Below are positions 37,418 to 46,667 of a DNA stretch of 64,000 nt, piece after piece. This DNA is from Dendrosporobacter quercicolus (GTDB taxonomy: Bacteria; Bacillota; Negativicutes; DSM-1736; Dendrosporobacteraceae). The DNA lies in the NCBI RefSeq assembly GCF_900104455.1, contig NZ_FNHB01000011.1, positions 1-64,000 of the forward strand, written 5' to 3'. A program made the translations under genes and the position numbers. Position 1 is the first letter of the stretch; each line of letters starts with the position of its first letter. The notes beneath the pieces are model-generated. The model was not told the origin of the DNA, did not search any database, and saw only the letters and a program-made list of their open reading frames with translations.

Positions 37418-40400
37418 TCAGTGAAGCGCCGGTAACGAATCGAATAAACTGTCCTGTTTATAGCGGGGCGCCGGCCGTTGCTTACCTGCATTTTCAACCA
37501 TAAGCAGCCCGCCAGGCAGCTCGACGATAAAAGGTGACGGGGTACGGGACGTCATTAGGACAAGCTCATCCCTGGCCCTTGTCACTCCCACATAGAAAAG
37601 CCGCCTCTCCTCAGCGAAGTCAAAGTTAAGAACGCTGTTCTTTAAAGGCATCAAGCCATCGTTTACACCGCAAATGAATGTTACCGGAAATTCAAGACCT
37701 TTGGCCGCATGCACCGTCATTAACGAAACCGCATCGGTCGAATAAACTTTGCCGCTGCTGCGAACAATATCGCTTTCCCGGCCCAGTACAAAGTTCTGGA
37801 TAAAAGACGACATGTCCTGATGCGTAACCGCTGTATGTAAAAGCAGCTCCATGCTTTTAATACCGGACAGATTGTTGTCGCTGATCCATGAATCGATAAT
37901 TCCGGCTGGTCTCTCTTTGCGGATAACCGGTTTATACCTGCCCAGCATTTCTATGAAAGCAGGGAAAACGCCGGGCTGATTGATGGGCGATGGCAGCTCG
38001 GTCAAAAGCTTTTCCAGCGCCGTGATGCTTTTCCTGCCTGCAGCATAACGCTCAATGATTTTTAGGCTGAGCTCTGCCGCAGCAATACTTTTTGCCTTGA
38101 AACATTCCAGCAGGGAAAGAATATCTCCGGGATTAAGCAAAAATTTAAAGAACGCCATCGCCTCCCGAACCGGCTTATCGGAAAGAAAATCATCCCGCCC
38201 GGCTACCGAGTACGGAATACCTTCTTTTAACAGGCACTGTTCCAGAACCTCCGCCTGGCGATTGGTGCGATACAATATGGCGATATCGGCAAAGCCTCTG
38301 GACTGACCGGCCGGCCTGGCTTTGTGAGCCCGGATTTGCGCATCAAGCATGTCAATACCGCCAACCATACGGTTGATTTCCTTGGCGACAAAGATGGCTT
38401 CGGCGAATTCATCATTGCTTGCTATCAAGCGCACTTTAACGCCGCTTTCCCTGGTAGGGTTGAGCAGCCGGGTCTCATCCCCTGCCGCCTTTTTAGCGAT
38501 CACCGCCTGAGCGGCCGCGATGATCTCAGGCGTAGACCGGTAATTCTGCGTTAGCCGGACCTGCCGGCTGCCGGGAAATTCTTCGGTAAATTTTGCAAAA
38601 TAACGAAAATCAGAACCCCTGAAACCATAAATTGACTGGTCAGGATCACCGATAATAAAAATACTTTCGCAATTCCTGCCCCATTGCTTGATTAAGCGGT
38701 ATTGAATCTCATTGATATCCTGAAACTCATCCACCAGGAGATAGGAACAACACTTTTCCCCGCTCCGGTCAGACAAAACCCCGGCGGGACCACCTTCCAG
38801 CCGCTGCAGGACTTCCAGCAGAATATCATCATAGTCCATCACGCCGTAGCGCTTAAGCTGCGAGCAGTATGCATCATACAGCAGGGCGGTGGAAACCGCG
38901 TTGCTTTCATTTCCCGCAGGCGGTGCGCCATTTTTTAAGAGCGAGATCGCTTTTAGTGCATCGCGAAGCGGAAACTCCAGCTTCATACTCTTTACGATTT
39001 CGCCGATCATCGAACGGGCCTGCTGTTCATCAATGATTGTTATTGTTTCCTTGCCTCTCCATTGGGACAGCCTTTGCAGACAGATAGAGTGAAACGTCCC
39101 GATGGTCATGGCGCCGGCCGTTCGTTTATTTCCGAAATGCCCTTCCAGCCGGCTGCGCATCTCCTGCGCCGCCTTATTGGTAAACGTAACGGCACTGATT
39201 TGCGACGGATGGATGCCGCACTGTTCAATCAGATAGGCAATACGGCAGACCAGTGTCTTTGTTTTTCCTGTTCCCGGTCCGGCGACTACCGCAATTGCCG
39301 GAGCACTGGCTGACACGGCTTCCCACTGTTCCTTATTCAAACCGTAAGGCAAGCTTGCCGGGACAGCCTGCGGGGCCTTCTCAGCTCCTTCCGCCAGACC
39401 GGCATCGCCGTCCGTCTCCCGCACCTGTTTTGCGGCCTGAACCGCCGCCCCTGTAACAGCGGCAGGTCCTGACGGCTCCTTACCGGCAGTGCCGGAATCA
39501 GAAACAAGTTCATCCCTCAAAAAACATAATTGACCTGAAAACAGTTCTATCTCACTTTTGTCCAGTACTTTAACTTTACCATATTCACCGTCAAACCCGG
39601 GTTGTATCGCCACTTTACCGCAGCGCAGGCGGCGGATGCCTTCCGTAATACAGGAACCTGCGGCCAGTTCAATATCCGCCAGCTGCGCCTCACGGAGAAT
39701 AAACAGCTCGGGGCCAAGAATCTGCAGCAACTGCTCATATTTCTGTCTCACTCTCCTGCTGGCGGCAGTCGCACCGATGGAGGAAGCAATGATCTCCACA
39801 AGCGGAACTATCCGCTCAAAGGGCTTGGCCGCCGGCGGTATAAAGCCTTCTTCCCTGTCGGCAAGAGCTTCCACCCGGTGCAGCACGCCGACGGTCAGTT
39901 TGCCGCCGCACACCGGACACAGACCGCCCGCCGCTCTTGTCATCTCAGGCTTCCAACACACCTTGCAGACCCGGTGGCCGTCATAATGGTATTTGCCTTC
40001 CTCAGGAAAAAACTCCAATGTACCGTAAAATTCGGTTGTACTGCGGTTCTTCAACGCCTGCAGCATACCAAAATACGAAAGGCCGGTATTGAAAATATTG
40101 GCTTCTCTGGCCAGATTGGCCGGAGAGTGGGCATCAGAGTTGGAAACCAGGGTAAACTTATCCAGCGCCGAAATGCGCCAATTCATGGCCGGATCGGAGG
40201 ACAGGCCTGTTTCAAGGGCATAAATGTATCCGGTGAGGTCTTCAAAACACTCCTCAATCGCGTCAAATCCGGAATAAGCGCCATACAGGGAGAAATGCGG
40301 GGTCCAGATGTGCGCAGGAATAAACATCGCCTCAGGGCAGCTTTCCAGTACGATCTCCAGCAAATCCCTGCTGTCCAGACCCAGTATCGGCCTGCCGTCC

Positions 40401-40789
40401 GACCGCAGATTACCGACCGCTTCCAGCTTACGTGATATGAATTCGGCCTGCTCCAGGCCGGGCAGGAGAATCAGGTTATGCACCTTGCGCACTCTGCCGT
40501 TCTTTTTATAGATGGAACTGATTTCACCGGAAACAATAAATTGGGGAGTAAACGCCGTTCCCGCCACTTTACCCTCCCGACGAAACTCAGCTTTAAGTGC
40601 ATAAAGTCCTTCCCCCGCCGGAATTAGCTTCTCTTTCAATTCCTCGCGCCAGGCCGGATGCGTAAAATCACCCGTTCCAAGCACCTGAATTCCTTTACGC
40701 CGCGCCCAAAAGTCAAGCACCTCCGCAACGCACTCCTTACTGGTAGCTCTAGAATACTTTGAATGTATATGAAAATCTGCGATAAACAT
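37418..40789 (-). CDS. EndoQ-like PHP nuclease fused to UvrD/PcrA helicase
   Basis: The 1123-residue protein joins two complete modules. Residues 1-~430 are a PHP-domain nuclease of the EndoQ family: FHIHSKYSRAT with His7/His9, SNSDAHSP with Asp219/His221, and a zinc finger Cys275/Cys278/Cys291/Cys294. After a low-complexity Ala/Gly/Glu linker (~430-478) comes a superfamily 1A helicase. It has a Q motif near 487, Walker A GPGTGKTKT at ~504-512, LLVDEFQDINEIQ, GDPDQSIYGFRG, QNYRSTPEI and MTVHAAKGLEFPV. EndoQ cuts 5' to deaminated bases (uracil, hypoxanthine) and abasic sites; a fused helicase could unwind from the nick. The gene stands alone. Confidence 0.9.
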   Translation of the reverse strand: MFIADFHIHSKYSRATSKECVAEVLDFWARRKGIQVLGTGDFTHPAWREELKEKLIPAGEGLYALKAEFRREGKVAGTAFTPQFIVSGEISSIYKKNGRVRKVHNLILLPGLEQAEFISRKLEAVGNLRSDGRPILGLDSRDLLEIVLESCPEAMFIPAHIWTPHFSLYGAYSGFDAIEECFEDLTGYIYALETGLSSDPAMNWRISALDKFTLVSNSDAHSPANLAREANIFNTGLSYFGMLQALKNRSTTEFYGTLEFFPEEGKYHYDGHRVCKVCWKPEMTRAAGGLCPVCGGKLTVGVLHRVEALADREEGFIPPAAKPFERIVPLVEIIASSIGATAASRRVRQKYEQLLQILGPELFILREAQLADIELAAGSCITEGIRRLRCGKVAIQPGFDGEYGKVKVLDKSEIELFSGQLCFLRDELVSDSGTAGKEPSGPAAVTGAAVQAAKQVRETDGDAGLAEGAEKAPQAVPASLPYGLNKEQWEAVSASAPAIAVVAGPGTGKTKTLVCRIAYLIEQCGIHPSQISAVTFTNKAAQEMRSRLEGHFGNKRTAGAMTIGTFHSICLQRLSQWRGKETITIIDEQQARSMIGEIVKSMKLEFPLRDALKAISLLKNGAPPAGNESNAVSTALLYDAYCSQLKRYGVMDYDDILLEVLQRLEGGPAGVLSDRSGEKCCSYLLVDEFQDINEIQYRLIKQWGRNCESIFIIGDPDQSIYGFRGSDFRYFAKFTEEFPGSRQVRLTQNYRSTPEIIAAAQAVIAKKAAGDETRLLNPTRESGVKVRLIASNDEFAEAIFVAKEINRMVGGIDMLDAQIRAHKARPAGQSRGFADIAILYRTNRQAEVLEQCLLKEGIPYSVAGRDDFLSDKPVREAMAFFKFLLNPGDILSLLECFKAKSIAAAELSLKIIERYAAGRKSITALEKLLTELPSPINQPGVFPAFIEMLGRYKPVIRKERPAGIIDSWISDNNLSGIKSMELLLHTAVTHQDMSSFIQNFVLGRESDIVRSSGKVYSTDAVSLMTVHAAKGLEFPVTFICGVNDGLMPLKNSVLNFDFAEERRLFYVGVTRARDELVLMTSRTPSPFIVELPGGLLMVENAGKQRPAPRYKQDSLFDSLPALH

Positions 40790-40902
40790 GAAGCATTCAC
40801 CTGTTTTTCTGTTGATTTTGGCAGTTGCTCAACGCGTGAGGCTCGCTCTGTCAGTATTGTCCTTGTTGAAGCAAATTAAAATTACTTTCTGACCCTAAAT
40901 AC

Positions 40903-40941
40903 AAAATTCCTGCCAAATCAATACAATTTGACAGGAATTTT
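40903..40941 (-). terminator. Terminator of the first TonB receptor gene
   Basis: AAAATTCCTGxCAAAT pairs with ATTTGxCAGGAATTTT with one internal mismatch and a 7-nt loop. It lies ~85 bp past the receptor stop. Confidence 0.85.
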
Positions 40942-41025
40942 CCACTCTACCTAAATTTTTCAAAACCCAATTCTAATTAACGAACGCTGTTTGCCGGCAT
41001 CTTTACAGACGGAATTAGGCCGCAG

Positions 41026-43236
41026 TTAGAAGTTCATGGTGGCCGAAAGTTTCACGGTGCGTGGCCCGCCCAGGGTAACCAGATTATCGCCAAAGGCGCC
41101 TGACCAGTACTGCTTATTGAAGAGATTGTCCACACTGGCCCGGAAGGTGACCGGAACGCTGTTGACCGTAGTTTTGTACCGCGCGCCGAAGTCATAGCGA
41201 ACCCAGCCTGGCAGCTTTTCACTATTGGAATCGTTGAGATACTGCGTCCCGGAGTATACGGCCCGCAGGGAAAGCGTCAAATCGGGATTCCAGGGAGTAT
41301 CCCATTCCACGCCGGCGTTCATCTGCCATTTGGGAATCCCGTAAGGCGTGTTGCCTTCGTTGGCGGCAGAGGCGGTTGCAAGGCGAACCAGTTCTCCTCT
41401 CAAATAGGTGACCCCGCCCAGCAGACGCAGATTTTTGGCCACCTGCCCGAAAGCACTCCATTCAATGCCGCGGTTTTTCTGTTTACCGTCATAGCCCTGC
41501 ACATTATTGAACACGGTCAAGCTTGGCTTTGTGATCTGGAAAAAGGCGAGGGTATTGGCAAAGCGGCCTTTGTCCCATTTGACGCCGAACTCGTGTTGTT
41601 TGCTTTTATATGGCGCCAGCGTTTGACCATAATTGCTATACGTCAGATCATTAACTGTCCGGCCGGGCGAAAGCATCTCAATGTAGTTGGCGTAAAGCGC
41701 CACCGATTCGCCCCACGGTTTGACGACGAGACCGGCTACGGGAGTATTGGCGTGGGCATCATAGGAAGATGTCTGGACGCCGGTGTTGGCGTTAAAATTT
41801 TTCGTTTCCACATTTTGCCGCCGTATGCCCAGCGTTAACTGCACTTTTTCCTCGTCAAAAGAAAGGGTATCGGCCAAAAGATAACTGGATAGCTCGGTAG
41901 TGGCCGTTTTTGAGCCTTTGCCTTTCCAAGCCAGCTTGTTGAATTCTTCAGCCAGCGAAGGAGGATTGTAAATATTTGTAGGATAGTTTCCGGTTCCCTG
42001 ATTAAAAACGCTGGAAGAATCGCTGTTCACAAAGTTAGCGCCTAAAACCAGCTGATGTTTTACCGAGCCGGTCTGATAAGCACCGCGCATTCCCACTTCC
42101 GAAGAGGTGGTGTCGGTCCAGAAGTATTGCTTATAAACATTCCGGATAAGCGCCGTTCCATCCGATTGAAGACTAAAGATGTGGTTGCCGTTGATCAGGC
42201 CGGTTGCGTTAATGGACACTTTGCCAATGCCGGCATAGGCGGTTAAATTGTCATTCAGGTCATATTCGCTCTTAAACAGCAGCCCGTTATTCCGGGCTGC
42301 GCCCCATGTGCCTTTATACGCATTGGTCGAGCCGTCAGGCGCCTTCACATAGCCTTTGTCTAAACGATACATGGAGACAAGCCCGTTTTCAAAGTTTTCC
42401 TGTGAGCCAAAAGCATCCAGAGACAGGCGTAAGCGCTCCTGGCGATAATCCAGTCCCAGAGAGCCCAGCAGCCGTTCTCGGGACTGGCCGTCGGTTTCGG
42501 TATCGCCGTCCGCATACAGTCCGTTGAAGCGAACGCCCCATTCTTTATTCCGGCCGAAGCGGCGTCCGATGTCGATATGGCCGCCGAAATGGGCTTCGGC
42601 GGCGTAGCTGGCGGTAAAGTTGGTGATGTCTTCCTCACCGGCCCGCTTAGGCACCAGGTTGACAGCGCCGCCCACCGAGGTGTTCACGCCGCCATAGAGA
42701 AAAGAGCTGGGTCCTTTGAGCACTTCCACCCGTTCGAGAAATTCGACCGGCACGCGATACTGCGGCGCCAGGCCCTGCATCCCATGAAAATAAAGACTGC
42801 TGTTATTGACTTCCAGGCCGCGGATGATGAAATTTTCATTCACATGTCCGGCAGAGGTGCCGAAACGGATGGAAGAATCGTTGACAAGCACATCATGCAA
42901 TGTATCGGCCTGCCAGTCTTCGATGGACTGGGCGGTATAACTGGTGATGCTGAAAGGCGTGTCCATAAAGTCCTTGTTGCCCAGTACGCCGATGTTGCCG
43001 CCGCGGGCCACCTGGCCGCCGGCATAAACGGGCGGCAGTGCTTCACGGCTGGCGGTAACGTCTATTTTTTCAAGCGTAAACTCAGCCGGCTTTTCTTGCT
43101 GCGCGGCTTGCCGGGGTGAAGCCGCCGTTTCCTCCGGAACCGCGGCATAGGCGGTGAACGGCGTGTACCAGACCAGGCTGCCGCCAATTAAGGCGTAAAG
43201 CAAACGTTTTCTGGCGGGAGAAAGGTTTTTCTTCAT
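41026..43236 (-). CDS. TonB-dependent siderophore receptor
   Basis: The 736-residue outer-membrane protein has a signal peptide (YALIGGSLVWYTPFTAYAA) and a TonB-box-like stretch (FTLEKIDVTAS). Its plug domain includes the family segments FIIRGLEVNNSS and VEVLKGPSSFLYGG, followed by a 22-strand barrel ending in an aromatic (KLSATMNF). The plug resembles FhuA/FpvA-type hydroxamate receptors. A TonB receptor needs an outer membrane, which supports a Negativicute host. TonB/ExbBD genes are not in the window. AAGGAG precedes the ATG. Fur control is suggested by the site at 43268-43282, and the divergent AraC gene is a likely substrate-specific activator. Confidence 0.94.
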   Translation of the reverse strand: MKKNLSPARKRLLYALIGGSLVWYTPFTAYAAVPEETAASPRQAAQQEKPAEFTLEKIDVTASREALPPVYAGGQVARGGNIGVLGNKDFMDTPFSITSYTAQSIEDWQADTLHDVLVNDSSIRFGTSAGHVNENFIIRGLEVNNSSLYFHGMQGLAPQYRVPVEFLERVEVLKGPSSFLYGGVNTSVGGAVNLVPKRAGEEDITNFTASYAAEAHFGGHIDIGRRFGRNKEWGVRFNGLYADGDTETDGQSRERLLGSLGLDYRQERLRLSLDAFGSQENFENGLVSMYRLDKGYVKAPDGSTNAYKGTWGAARNNGLLFKSEYDLNDNLTAYAGIGKVSINATGLINGNHIFSLQSDGTALIRNVYKQYFWTDTTSSEVGMRGAYQTGSVKHQLVLGANFVNSDSSSVFNQGTGNYPTNIYNPPSLAEEFNKLAWKGKGSKTATTELSSYLLADTLSFDEEKVQLTLGIRRQNVETKNFNANTGVQTSSYDAHANTPVAGLVVKPWGESVALYANYIEMLSPGRTVNDLTYSNYGQTLAPYKSKQHEFGVKWDKGRFANTLAFFQITKPSLTVFNNVQGYDGKQKNRGIEWSAFGQVAKNLRLLGGVTYLRGELVRLATASAANEGNTPYGIPKWQMNAGVEWDTPWNPDLTLSLRAVYSGTQYLNDSNSEKLPGWVRYDFGARYKTTVNSVPVTFRASVDNLFNKQYWSGAFGDNLVTLGGPRTVKLSATMNF

Positions 43237-43267
43237 GTTTTGTCGACTCCTTCACTTTTTAAGAAAA

Positions 43268-43282
43268 TGAGTATCAATATCA
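43268..43282 (-). promoter_or_regulatory. Fur-box-like site upstream of the siderophore receptor
   Basis: TGAGTATCAATATCA matches the 7-1-7 pattern TGATAATNATTATCA at 11 of 14 defined positions, within a longer AATGAGTATCAATATCATT dyad. It sits 32-46 bp before the receptor ATG and may also influence the divergent AraC gene. Confidence 0.65.
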
Positions 43283-43486
43283 TTTAAAAATATTTATAAT
43301 AAGAATAGCAAGGAGAACGTACGCCGTAAATAGAGAGACTTCCGGAGGCGCTTGGATTTTTCCCGCAGCGCTAAGAATAGGCGGCTCCCGCGGAATGTAC
43401 GAATGTCCGATAGAGGAAATTGGCCTTTACCGGCGGAATCATTGTCCAAAAGCCGTGCAGCACACCAAGGAGGTTTCACTGTAAAA

Positions 43487-44311
43487 ATGAACGTCAATCA
43501 ACTAGTCGATTACTATGCCCAAACGCCGCTGTTTTTTCAGGATATTTTTATGGACGGGGCTTTACCGGGCAATCAAGCCACCGGGGGCAGGACCGGCGAG
43601 GGCTGCTGCGGTCTGATTATTCCTTTGGCCGGCAGCGCCTGCTTTGCCTTAAATGGAACAGCCTATGTCCTGGAGCCTGGCATGATTGTTCATGCCGGCT
43701 CGGATATGCAGCTGGACAAAGCGGTCCTTGGCAGCAAAACATGGCGCTATGCCGTGATCCATTACCAAATTTTCGAGCAGCACTCAACCGGATCTTCCTG
43801 TTACGACCGGCATTTCAACATTCCCACCGGACCCAGTCCCCGCATAACCACCATGGTGCAGCAGCTTCTGGCCTGCAGCGCCAGGCCTGACAGCCTGGCG
43901 CTGCTGCGCTCTAAAACGCTATTCACAAATCTGATTGAGGAAACTGTCCTTGCGGCCAAACGTCAGCACAAGGACAATCATGGCGAACTGATTGCCGACG
44001 CTGTAGCGTTTATGCATGAAAATTATGCAGAACAAATTTCAATTGCGCAGCTAGCCGCACAATACGGGTTCAACGGCAAACGCTTCGCCGAGATTTTTCA
44101 AAAGCATATCGCTATGGCGCCGGTCGTGTATCTAAGTAAATTCCGCATTGACCGGGCGAAGGATTTGTTAAAAAGCTGCGGCTGCACAGTGGCGGAAATT
44201 GCAGAATGCGTGGGCTATAAGGACGCTGCTTATTTCAGCAGATTGTTTAAAAAACAGGTTGGTATTTCCCCTACCGCCTTCCGGGAGCAAAGCGGGAAAA
44301 GTCTATGCTAG
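43487..44311 (+). CDS. AraC-family regulator of siderophore uptake
   Basis: The ATG at 43487 follows AAGGAGG by 13 bp. The upstream open frame back to 43352 has no site of its own. The 274-residue protein has a cupin-like sensing half and a C-terminal double helix-turn-helix (ISIAQLAAQYGFNGKRFAEIFQKHI; TVAEIAECVGYKDAAYFSRLFKKQVGISPTAFRE). Its place between a TonB receptor and an ABC exporter resembles siderophore-responsive activators such as PchR and YbtA. The ligand is inferred. Confidence 0.88.
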   Translation: MNVNQLVDYYAQTPLFFQDIFMDGALPGNQATGGRTGEGCCGLIIPLAGSACFALNGTAYVLEPGMIVHAGSDMQLDKAVLGSKTWRYAVIHYQIFEQHSTGSSCYDRHFNIPTGPSPRITTMVQQLLACSARPDSLALLRSKTLFTNLIEETVLAAKRQHKDNHGELIADAVAFMHENYAEQISIAQLAAQYGFNGKRFAEIFQKHIAMAPVVYLSKFRIDRAKDLLKSCGCTVAEIAECVGYKDAAYFSRLFKKQVGISPTAFREQSGKSLC

Positions 44312-44327
44312 TTTAGAAAAACGTTCA

Positions 44328-44356
44328 TTCACAGCTACTGCCGGCTTTGCTATACT
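44328..44356 (+). promoter_or_regulatory. Promoter upstream of the ABC exporter
   Basis: TTCACA (44328-44333), 17 bp, TATACT (44351-44356). The transcript would have a leader of about 175 nt before the transporter start at 44538. Confidence 0.7.
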
Positions 44357-44364
44357 AAAAGCAG

Positions 44365-44475
44365 GTGCAAAAAAATGAACAGGAGCTTTCCTGTGTCAAG
44401 CTGGAGTTTGAGATCATTGTCAATTCTGCTGCCAACAACAAGAATCACTTCGTTCAGTATCAGGCGCAGCCTTAG
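44365..44475 (+). CDS. Possible 36-residue leader peptide, unknown
   Basis: In the exporter leader, a GTG at 44365 opens a frame of 36 codons (EQELSCVKLEFEIIVNSA, then NNKNHFVQYQAQP) ending at TAG 44473-44475. The same frame continues as LGLALYCPKCE to a TAA at 44509-44511. The composition looks protein-like, but no ribosome-binding site is seen and the start lies almost at the predicted transcript start. It could be a decayed gene with an amber mutation, a leader peptide, or chance. Confidence 0.3.
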   Translation: MQKNEQELSCVKLEFEIIVNSAANNKNHFVQYQAQP

Positions 44476-44537
44476 CTGGGCCTGGCTTTATACTGCCCGA
44501 AATGTGAATAAAGCTGTTAAAAGGAGGCTTAATCGGT

Positions 44538-46250
44538 TTGATCAGACGCTTTATCCAATATTATCGTCCCTATCGGGAGCTGTTCTGCCTGGACTTTTCC
44601 TGTGCTGTGGCTGCCGCCATTCTGGAGCTGTGCTTTCCGCTGACCGTCAGTTATATCGTAGACAAGCTCGTGCCTACCGAAAACTGGGTCCTAATTTTGA
44701 TTGCCTGCACAGCCCTGGTTGGCGTGTATATTGTCAATACGGGGTTGAAGGCTGTAGTAAATTTTTGGGGCGAAAAGCTGGGCATGTACATTGAAACAGA
44801 TCTGCGCATTGAACTGTATGATCATCTGCAAAAGCTGTCTTTCCGCTTCTTCGACAACCGGAAGACCGGTCATCTGGTGTCCAGAATTTCGAACGATTTG
44901 CTGGATGTGGGCAATATGGCGCATTACGGACCGGAGCATTTCTTTATTGCCGTCGCTACATTGCTTGGCGCAATGGTCCTCATGTTCCAGGCCAACTGGG
45001 GCCTGGCGCTTGTTATGAGCCTGCTGGTGGCTGTGCTGCTGGGGCTGAACATCTATTTCACGCGCGCCATGACCGCTTCCAGGGGCCGTCTGTTTAAGAC
45101 AATCGGCGGGTTTGTATCCCGTTTGGAGGACGGAATAGGCGGTATCAGGGTGGTTCAGTCCTTCGCCAACGAGGAGCATCAAAAAAAGTTGTTTATTGCC
45201 GACAATCACCGCTTTTGTACCGCAAAGGTGGAGGGCTTTAAACATATCGCCAAAAATGAAGCGGCAACGTATCTGCTGATGAGTCTGCTGCCGGTCGTGG
45301 CCCTGCTCGGAGGCAGCTGGTTTTCTATCCAGGGAGAAATGACCAACGGAGATTTGTTTAGTTTCATTCTATTGTCCAATGTTATGCTTGCTCCCATCCG
45401 GATGCTGGCCGCTTTTTCGGTGCGTTTTCCCAACGGCCTGGCCGGGTTTAAGAGATTTGTGGAATTAATGGACATTGAGCCTGAAATTAAGGATGCGCCG
45501 GATGCGACGGCGGTAACGGTGGTCCGGGGAGATATCTGCTACGAAGATGTGACCTTTGGCTACGACCGAAACCAGCGGGTGCTGAAGCAGATCAATCTTT
45601 GTATCCGGGCCGGTGAGACAGTGGCGTTTGTCGGCCCCTCCGGGGCGGGAAAAACCACACTGTGCAGCCTGCTCCCCCGCTTTTACGAGCCGGACGCCGG
45701 TCGTATTACCATTGATGGGACGGATATCCGCAGTATGACGCTGCACTCCCTGCGCCGGCAGATCGGTGTGGTGCAGCAGGAAGTGTTCCTGTTTGGCGGC
45801 ACCATCCGGGAGAACATCCAGTTCGGCAAGCTGGGCGCCACTGAATCGGAAGTCTGGGAAGCAGCTAAACGGGCACAGTTGGATACCTTCATCTGTGCCC
45901 AGCCGGACGGGCTGGACACGCTGATCGGTGAACGAGGCGTAAAGCTGTCCGGCGGACAAAAACAGCGGCTGTCTATTGCGCGGATGTTTTTAAAAAATCC
46001 GCCTATCCTTATTCTGGACGAGGCCACTTCTTCGCTGGATACCCTGACGGAAGCCGCTATCCAGCAGTCGCTGGCAGAGCTTTCCAAAGACCGCACCACG
46101 CTGATTATCGCCCACCGTCTGGCAACGGTCAGAACTGCCGACCGCATCGTAGTGCTGACCGAGCAGGGCATTAGCGAACAGGGCAGCCACGAGGAATTGC
46201 TGCTGCGGGATGGGGATTACAGACGTCTGCACCAGGCGCAGGCTGTGTGA
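44538..46250 (+). CDS. ABC exporter (fused membrane and ATPase domains)
   Basis: A TTG start at 44538 follows AAAGGAGG by 10 bp. The 570-residue half-transporter has six membrane helices (to ~300) and an ATPase domain with Walker A GPSGAGKTT, signature LSGGQKQRLSIARM and Walker B ILILDEATSSLD. It dimerises and exports, or in the YbtPQ group imports, its substrate. Its position beside a siderophore receptor and AraC regulator suggests siderophore-related transport. A lipid or drug exporter (MsbA/LmrA type) cannot be excluded. Confidence 0.9.
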   Translation: MIRRFIQYYRPYRELFCLDFSCAVAAAILELCFPLTVSYIVDKLVPTENWVLILIACTALVGVYIVNTGLKAVVNFWGEKLGMYIETDLRIELYDHLQKLSFRFFDNRKTGHLVSRISNDLLDVGNMAHYGPEHFFIAVATLLGAMVLMFQANWGLALVMSLLVAVLLGLNIYFTRAMTASRGRLFKTIGGFVSRLEDGIGGIRVVQSFANEEHQKKLFIADNHRFCTAKVEGFKHIAKNEAATYLLMSLLPVVALLGGSWFSIQGEMTNGDLFSFILLSNVMLAPIRMLAAFSVRFPNGLAGFKRFVELMDIEPEIKDAPDATAVTVVRGDICYEDVTFGYDRNQRVLKQINLCIRAGETVAFVGPSGAGKTTLCSLLPRFYEPDAGRITIDGTDIRSMTLHSLRRQIGVVQQEVFLFGGTIRENIQFGKLGATESEVWEAAKRAQLDTFICAQPDGLDTLIGERGVKLSGGQKQRLSIARMFLKNPPILILDEATSSLDTLTEAAIQQSLAELSKDRTTLIIAHRLATVRTADRIVVLTEQGISEQGSHEELLLRDGDYRRLHQAQAV

Positions 46251-46292
46251 TGCAAAAGGTGCCTGGCGGAAGCTGGCAAAAGCATTTCAGCA

Positions 46293-46331
46293 AAAAAATT
46301 CCTGGAGCTTGTATTAGCTCCAGGAATTTTT
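46293..46331. terminator. Bidirectional terminator after the ABC exporter
   Basis: AAAATTCCTGGAGCT pairs with AGCTCCAGGAATTTT with a 6-nt loop. It also serves the convergent small gene at 46339. Confidence 0.93.
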
Positions 46332-46338
46332 CATTTAT

Positions 46339-46533
46339 TCACATTTTGTAAGCAGCGCCATTGGCTTGCGCTGCTTCCGCCAGCGCTTGTTCTCCCCGTC
46401 TTATTGCTTTTCTAACCATTGGGCTAAGTTCATCCAACGAACCGTCATTCCAATCATGGTTTTCAGGCTCCTCACCAAAACCATACTCATCTATTGAGTT
46501 ATATTTCGTTTCTTCCGGCATATCTTTTTCCAT
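46339..46533 (-). CDS. Small acidic protein, unknown
   Basis: The 64-residue protein is rich in Glu/Asp (EETKYNSIDEYGFGEEPENHD) and ends in a helix with RKAIRRGEQALAEAAQ. There is no signal peptide, membrane span or cysteine. GGAGGTG lies 8 bp before the ATG, and terminators flank it on both sides, so it looks like a real monocistronic gene. Function not recognised. Confidence 0.65.
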   Translation of the reverse strand: MEKDMPEETKYNSIDEYGFGEEPENHDWNDGSLDELSPMVRKAIRRGEQALAEAAQANGAAYKM

Positions 46534-46640
46534 ATACAGCCACCTCCAAAGAGACTTATTTAGAAGCTATATAGCTATTATTTGTCGCTATGCCAAAAGC
46601 AATTCTGTCAAAAAAAGTTATTCAGAGGTAGCACCATACA

Positions 46641-46666
46641 AAAAAGGCCTCCAATGAGGCCTTTTT
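46641..46666 (-). terminator. Ferritin gene terminator
   Basis: AAAAAGGCCTC, loop CAAT, GAGGCCTTTTT. It directly follows the ferritin stop (46668) on the minus strand. Confidence 0.93.
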
Positions 46667-46667
46667 C

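Noticed and set aside
44375-44794. 139-residue plus-strand frame overlapping the ABC exporter start
   Set aside because: It runs out of frame through a conserved transporter gene, and its product is Arg/Ser-rich with no recognisable feature.
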